A DNA stretch of 10,691 nucleotides from Bacteroidota bacterium. Its GTDB lineage: Bacteria; Bacteroidota; Bacteroidia; Bacteroidales; F082. A program made the position numbers and the translations under genes. Numbering within the stretch: the stretch's first letter is position 1; every line of letters starts with the position of its first letter. The notes below the pieces were generated by a model. That model ran no database searches and was not told the DNA's origin. It saw only the letters and a list, made by a program, of their open reading frames with translations. This document shows, piece after piece, positions 6,460 to 10,691 of the stretch. The DNA is taken from contig JAEWWJ010000013.1 of NCBI GenBank assembly GCA_023396415.1, forward strand, positions 1 to 10,691, given 5' to 3'.

Positions 6460-9400
6460 GTGTTAAAAAAATATTTCATTTTAGGTATCTTCTTGCTGTG
6501 CTATTGGTATCCATTCAAAACTGCAATGGCTCTTTCCTTTGATCGTACAAGTAAATCTTACACGGCTCTTTTAGAAAAAGCCAAATGGTATGAGGCACTC
6601 GATGAACCTGACAGCACCCTCTTTTTCTTAAACGCTGCACTTGCACTTACAACCAATCTCGACTCTATTGCCGATCTTCAAATTATGATAGGCAATCAAT
6701 ACAATTCAAAAAAGGATTATACCCTGGCTTTTCGTTCAGTAGCTGTTGTTGACAGCTTGATACAATTGGGGCGGGTCACTGGAAATGTGATTAAATTAAA
6801 AAGAGATCATCTTTTGGGAAAGATTTATGTGAAACAAAATGAGTTTTCACTAGCACTTGGGATTTTTAATAATGCACTTAGTAGGCTGAAACAAATCAAT
6901 GAATCGGAGGCCGTGATAGTTGTCCGTATTTATAATTATAAGGGAATTGCATTTATATATTTAGGTGATTTGGAGAGTGCAATACAACAATTTCAATTGG
7001 CTCGTGCGCTGTGTATTGAATATAATATTTTTGGGATAGATCTTGCTGATGTATTGCAAAATATAGCCATCGTTTATGCCAATCAAGGACGATTTGACAG
7101 TGCCTATGCTTATATCAATCGTTCCAAAACCCTTAAAGAAGAATTGTTTTCCTCTGATGATCAACGTATGAAATCATTTTACTCGAATTTTGCTTATACG
7201 ATGCTTTTGTTTGGCGAAACGGAAATAAGCCTTGATTACTATCAAAAGGTTGAAGCATTATTGGAGCGTAGACCCACAAAGGATAGGGCTTTTTATGCTA
7301 CACTTCTTGTGAATATCGGAAACACATATTTACTCCGAAACGATTTCGAAAAAGCCGGACTTTACTATCGGAATGCCTACAATATTTTCAAAAATGAGCT
7401 CAGTCCTGGAGATCCGAAATTGATTTTAGCAGCAAATAATTTGGCTTTTGTTTACCTGCAAACCGGCGATTATGATAAAGCACTCGAATTGTTGCTTCAT
7501 ATCCGTGGAATTGATAAAACTTCGGTTACGGAAGGGAGAATTTTACGCAATTTGGCAAAAGCTTATGGTGGTTTAAAAAACAATAAAGAAGCAGAGACTT
7601 TTTTGCGAGAGTATGTTCAGTATTCAAAAGAATCTTTAGGCGAATACAATGTAGAATATGCCATTGCTCATATTGAATATGCAGAATTTTTAAGAAACAA
7701 CAAAAGGTTTACTGAGGCCCTGGACCATTTTTCTGTTGGGCAAACAATCTACATCAGCCTTTTTGGTGAGAATGACTTAGATTTAGCTGATGTGTTGAGG
7801 AAGATGGCTGTGTGTTATTACAATATTGATCAGTCAGAGTTGGCAAGAAAGTACTTTGATCAAGCTGAAAAAATTCTTAATGCAAATCTCCTAAAAATCA
7901 GTGCTGAGCTTAACATGGGCGAACTGTTGAGTGTTCGTTTTATGGATTTCTATTTCGGTAAAGCCAACTATTTGATGTTTTTGCATGAACGTGATGGTTC
8001 ACTTTCCACACTCAAGGAAGCTTTTCAATACTATCAAAAAGCCATTGAACGCGTTGATGGTCTCAGCATTGCCTTAAGCGATGAAAGCCGGCTTAGCTTC
8101 AACGAAAACCTCAGGGTTTATTACCAAAAGGCAGTGGAATCGGCTTATTTGCTGTATCAAATCACTAAAGATGAGCATTATGCTCATGCTGCGTTTGGAT
8201 TTTCTGCCAAAGGCAAAGCGGTGCTGCTCATGTCATCGCTACGAAAAAATCAAGCCTACGCAGCCGGTATCCCCGAGGAGCTCGCCACTCTTGAGCGTAA
8301 GCTGAATCAAGAAATTCAGTCAAGCAGAAAGTTAGTGAGCGAAGAGCAAAAAAGGATTCCGGTCAATACTGCCAAAATCAGTTTCCTCGAGTTGCGACAG
8401 TTTGCCTTGGTGCGTAAATACGACAGTCTTGTTGCCCGCCTCGAAACCAATTACCCTGATTATTATGCGCTAAAATACAACCCCACTGTGAGTAAAATAG
8501 CTGATGTTCAAGCTAATATGAAATCAGATGAAGTGATGATTGAGTATATGTTGGATGACAGTGCAGTGAATATTTTTGCAATTACTAAATCACGCTATGT
8601 CCTAAAGCGTATTTCAAATGCTTCGGATTTGCTTCACCGGCTCATCACGTTTAGAACTTCTATCACCGGAATTTTCAACAATTATACTGCCGATGATTTG
8701 AAAACATTTGTTTACCAATCCAATTATTTGTACAATATCTTGCTTCAACCGATTGAAAATGAAATAGAAAACAAAAGAATTGTGGTGATTCCTGATGGAT
8801 TATTGGGTTATCTTCCTTTTGAATTGCTGATAGCCTCCAACAACATTGATGATTTAACCGACACTGTGAGTGGCTATGCAGAGCTGCCCTATCTATTTCT
8901 CAAACATCCGATTTCTTACGCTTATTCATCGGGAATGCGCTTGGCACAGCACCAACAAAAAAGCTTGAAGAAAAAAAATATGCTTGCTGTTGTACCCGAA
9001 TATCCACCGGTTGATCTGGCAAAGTTGGCGGATGGATCGTATCAGGATATTTTACAGCCATTGCCCTTTGCCCTTTCCGAATCGAAGCGTATTGCAAAAA
9101 TTTGGCATGGCGATGTCCTCAGTGGCAATGCTGCCACAAAAGAAAACTTTTTAAGTAAGGCAAGGAACTATAATGTGTTGCATCTTGCCATGCACACCAT
9201 CATTGACGATATGAATCCCTTGTATTCAAGAATGATTTTTCAAGAGCAGGCCGCCAACGAAAAAAAACTTCTTGAGACCTATGAGCTTTATTCCCTTCAA
9301 TTGAAAGCCGACTTAGTGGTGCTGAGTTCATGCAACACCGGCACGGGCCAACTGCAATTGGGTGAAGGTATTATAAGTCTCTCTCGTGGCTTTTTGTTTG

Positions 9401-9762
9401 CCGGCGTACCTTCTATTGTAATGACCGGTTGGGAGGTGCACGATAAAAGCGGAAGCGAGCTCACTGAATTGTTTTACAATTACTTAAAGCAGGGTTATAG
9501 TAAAGATGTAGCCTTGCAAAAAGCAAAGATTGACTATCTCAGCACTTCCAATATGCTCAAGTCCCATCCTTTTTTCTGGGCTTCATATATGGTTGTCGGC
9601 AACACGGCTCCTGTAAATTTTCATGCCAAATATAACCTTTGGAAATACACTTTAGTTGGATTTTTATTGCTTTTGGTGTTGTTGCTTGGTGTGAAAAAAA
9701 CAGCTCTTCTATCAAAAAAAACAAACCAATCGGTAAGTCTTAATCTTTTAAAAGAAGCTTAA
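6460..9762 (+). CDS. Membrane-anchored TPR-CHAT caspase-like protein
   Basis: The product is 1100 residues and starts with GTG at 6460. No in-frame ATG lies between the previous gene and this GTG. The GTG start gives an export signal (MLKKYFILGIFLLCYWYPF), while the next ATG (codon 23) would remove it. Residues about 30-500 are tandem TPR helices (for example LADVLQNIAIVYANQGRFDS and LAFVYLQTGDYDKALELL). A helical linker follows (FGFSAKGKAVLLMSSLRKNQ, then ELATLERKLNQEI). A CHAT domain occupies about 690-1050. Its catalytic dyad looks intact, with His912 in LHLAMHT and Cys958 in LVVLSSCNTGTG, followed by LGEGIISLSRGFLFAGV and the terminal HPFFWASYMVVG (1036-1047). A hydrophobic segment at 1064-1078 followed by KK is a C-terminal membrane anchor, so the enzyme is predicted to face the periplasm. 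CHAT proteins are separase/caspase-related peptidases, with TPRs as the sensor or partner-binding part. The target is unknown. Confidence 0.9.
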   Translation: MLKKYFILGIFLLCYWYPFKTAMALSFDRTSKSYTALLEKAKWYEALDEPDSTLFFLNAALALTTNLDSIADLQIMIGNQYNSKKDYTLAFRSVAVVDSLIQLGRVTGNVIKLKRDHLLGKIYVKQNEFSLALGIFNNALSRLKQINESEAVIVVRIYNYKGIAFIYLGDLESAIQQFQLARALCIEYNIFGIDLADVLQNIAIVYANQGRFDSAYAYINRSKTLKEELFSSDDQRMKSFYSNFAYTMLLFGETEISLDYYQKVEALLERRPTKDRAFYATLLVNIGNTYLLRNDFEKAGLYYRNAYNIFKNELSPGDPKLILAANNLAFVYLQTGDYDKALELLLHIRGIDKTSVTEGRILRNLAKAYGGLKNNKEAETFLREYVQYSKESLGEYNVEYAIAHIEYAEFLRNNKRFTEALDHFSVGQTIYISLFGENDLDLADVLRKMAVCYYNIDQSELARKYFDQAEKILNANLLKISAELNMGELLSVRFMDFYFGKANYLMFLHERDGSLSTLKEAFQYYQKAIERVDGLSIALSDESRLSFNENLRVYYQKAVESAYLLYQITKDEHYAHAAFGFSAKGKAVLLMSSLRKNQAYAAGIPEELATLERKLNQEIQSSRKLVSEEQKRIPVNTAKISFLELRQFALVRKYDSLVARLETNYPDYYALKYNPTVSKIADVQANMKSDEVMIEYMLDDSAVNIFAITKSRYVLKRISNASDLLHRLITFRTSITGIFNNYTADDLKTFVYQSNYLYNILLQPIENEIENKRIVVIPDGLLGYLPFELLIASNNIDDLTDTVSGYAELPYLFLKHPISYAYSSGMRLAQHQQKSLKKKNMLAVVPEYPPVDLAKLADGSYQDILQPLPFALSESKRIAKIWHGDVLSGNAATKENFLSKARNYNVLHLAMHTIIDDMNPLYSRMIFQEQAANEKKLLETYELYSLQLKADLVVLSSCNTGTGQLQLGEGIISLSRGFLFAGVPSIVMTGWEVHDKSGSELTELFYNYLKQGYSKDVALQKAKIDYLSTSNMLKSHPFFWASYMVVGNTAPVNFHAKYNLWKYTLVGFLLLLVLLLGVKKTALLSKKTNQSVSLNLLKEA

Positions 9763-9780
9763 TTAAATTGAAGTGAATTG

Positions 9781-9832
9781 AAATCAACCATCTGATTTAA
9801 ATGTATGCTGCTTTAAATCAGATGGTTGATTT
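9781..9832. terminator. Bidirectional hairpin between convergent genes
   Basis: A 21-nt arm at 9781-9801 (AAATCAACCATCTGATTTAAA) is perfectly complementary to 9812-9832, with a 10-nt loop. It begins 18 nt after the CHAT stop and ends 5 nt before the stop of the minus-strand gene at 9838. The placement fits a shared terminator or 3'-end stabilising stem for both transcripts. There is no strong T run after either arm, so Rho-independent action is not certain. Confidence 0.7.
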
Positions 9833-9837
9833 GATTG

Positions 9838-10691
9838 TTATTCTGTAAGAATGAGTTTTCCGTGAATGAAATGCTCACCCTTTTGATCTTCGATGCGAAG
9901 AACGTAGTTATACATTCCTTTACCACGAAGCATGTGTTTGTTCACTTCCAATTGCACTGTTCCCGCGGGTTGGTCGAAGTGGTTTTCTTGGTGAACCGTG
10001 ACACCTAAAACATTGTTGACCGTCAGTTTAATATTGGACAACTCCTCTGTTTTAAATTGTAAAAGGCTGCTATTTTTGAAAGGATTGGGAAAATTATTGA
10101 ATGTGAAACTTTCTTTTGTTTCTAGATTAAGGTCATCTGCTGTGCTGAAACTTTCGGTTACCAATCTAATATTGTCCAATTCATTGGCATTCAAATCGGC
10201 CCAACTTGTACCATCAGCGAGGCTAAAGGGTTGATAACCTTCGTAAACGGTTGATTTAAATCGCATTACAAGATTCAGTAGCGGTTCATTCGCTGAAAAT
10301 GTTTTCCCCTTTGTATCCATCCAGGCTATGGAAAGCAACCCTTCGTTCGTGTTATTATAAACTACTTCGTAATCTTTAACTTCCACTATTTCAACAATTT
10401 GAGGATCGTAAGCCAAATTTAGATTCAATGCACCAAAAGTAGAGGTTCCATCTAAATACAGTGCTGTTTCAAAACTATTTTGCGCTGAAACTTTACGTAT
10501 GTTGTTGTAGCTGAGCAGTGTTGATGATTTCATTTGCGCTCCCGGCAAGAGTGAAGCATTCACGTCACCGGCCGCGGTGAGAAACACATTTATCACATTC
10601 AAACCTGTTGCAGTTGCCGGCAAAAGTGCTTGTTGATAAACCGAATTGCTTGCCGAGCCGGCTATATAGCTGCCATGCGTGGTGAAAGGAA
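9838..10691 (-). CDS. Cohesin-like T9SS cargo protein, 5'-truncated
   Basis: The frame is open to the window edge. The TTG at 10623 is not a start, because coding sequence continues upstream (reading PFTTHGSYIAGSASNSVYQQ from the edge). Thus only the last 283 residues are visible. AAGDVNASLLPG resembles the GDVNGS-type segment that often links a dockerin-like module to a cohesin-like module in Bacteroidetes proteins. It is followed by a cohesin-like domain (FETALYLDG, ALNLNLAYDPQIVEIVEV, LLNLVMRFKS). From FNNFPNPFKN (around 10078-10105) to HGKLILTE the protein carries a type A T9SS sorting domain (PNPF, NVLGVTVHQ, GMYNYVLRI). It shares its plan with the gene at 5163 (YDP-x2-V-x-IV motif, same order of modules) but is clearly diverged, so it is a paralogue or a member of the same architecture class. 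Whether a dockerin or catalytic module lies upstream cannot be seen. Confidence 0.85.
   Translation of the reverse strand, partial: PFTTHGSYIAGSASNSVYQQALLPATATGLNVINVFLTAAGDVNASLLPGAQMKSSTLLSYNNIRKVSAQNSFETALYLDGTSTFGALNLNLAYDPQIVEIVEVKDYEVVYNNTNEGLLSIAWMDTKGKTFSANEPLLNLVMRFKSTVYEGYQPFSLADGTSWADLNANELDNIRLVTESFSTADDLNLETKESFTFNNFPNPFKNSSLLQFKTEELSNIKLTVNNVLGVTVHQENHFDQPAGTVQLEVNKHMLRGKGMYNYVLRIEDQKGEHFIHGKLILTE

Overview
The window looks like Bacteroidota (Bacteroidetes) chromosome, though a lower rank cannot be read from it. Three proteins end in the PNP-type C-terminal domain that targets cargo to the type IX secretion system (T9SS). One gene pair is preceded by a textbook Bacteroidetes promoter (TTG-N19-TATATTTG). 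Purine-rich Shine-Dalgarno sequences are mostly absent. Base composition is moderately AT-rich, with a very AT-rich divergent intergenic region.

Layout: (1) At 1-2010 (+) lies the 3' part of a large secreted multidomain T9SS cargo protein whose N-terminus is outside the window. (2) At 2046-4878 three genes run on the minus strand. An ATP-grasp ligase comes first and is followed after 4 nt by a small alpha/beta-hydrolase (esterase-like) protein. After a further 108 nt comes an NlpE-META two-domain lipoprotein. The first two are almost certainly an operon. (3) At 4879-5162 is a short, strongly AT-rich divergent region carrying the ATP-grasp promoter. (4) At 5163-6380 (+) is a secreted protein with carboxypeptidase-regulatory-like, dockerin-like, cohesin-like and T9SS sorting domains, followed by a hairpin terminator. 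(5) At 6460-9762 (+) is an exported 1100-residue TPR-CHAT protein with an intact His/Cys dyad and a C-terminal membrane anchor. (6) At 9781-9832 a perfect 21-bp hairpin serves two convergent genes. (7) At 9838-10691 (-) is the 3' part of a second cohesin-like/T9SS protein related in plan to the one at 5163.

How the genes may work together: two cohesin-type T9SS cargo genes flank a membrane-anchored caspase-like (CHAT) protein that is predicted to face the periplasm. This arrangement is visible, but any functional link is inference. The ATP-grasp/hydrolase pair is best read as a small uncharacterised peptide- or amide-forming unit. No tRNA, rRNA, CRISPR array, insertion sequence or phage gene was seen.
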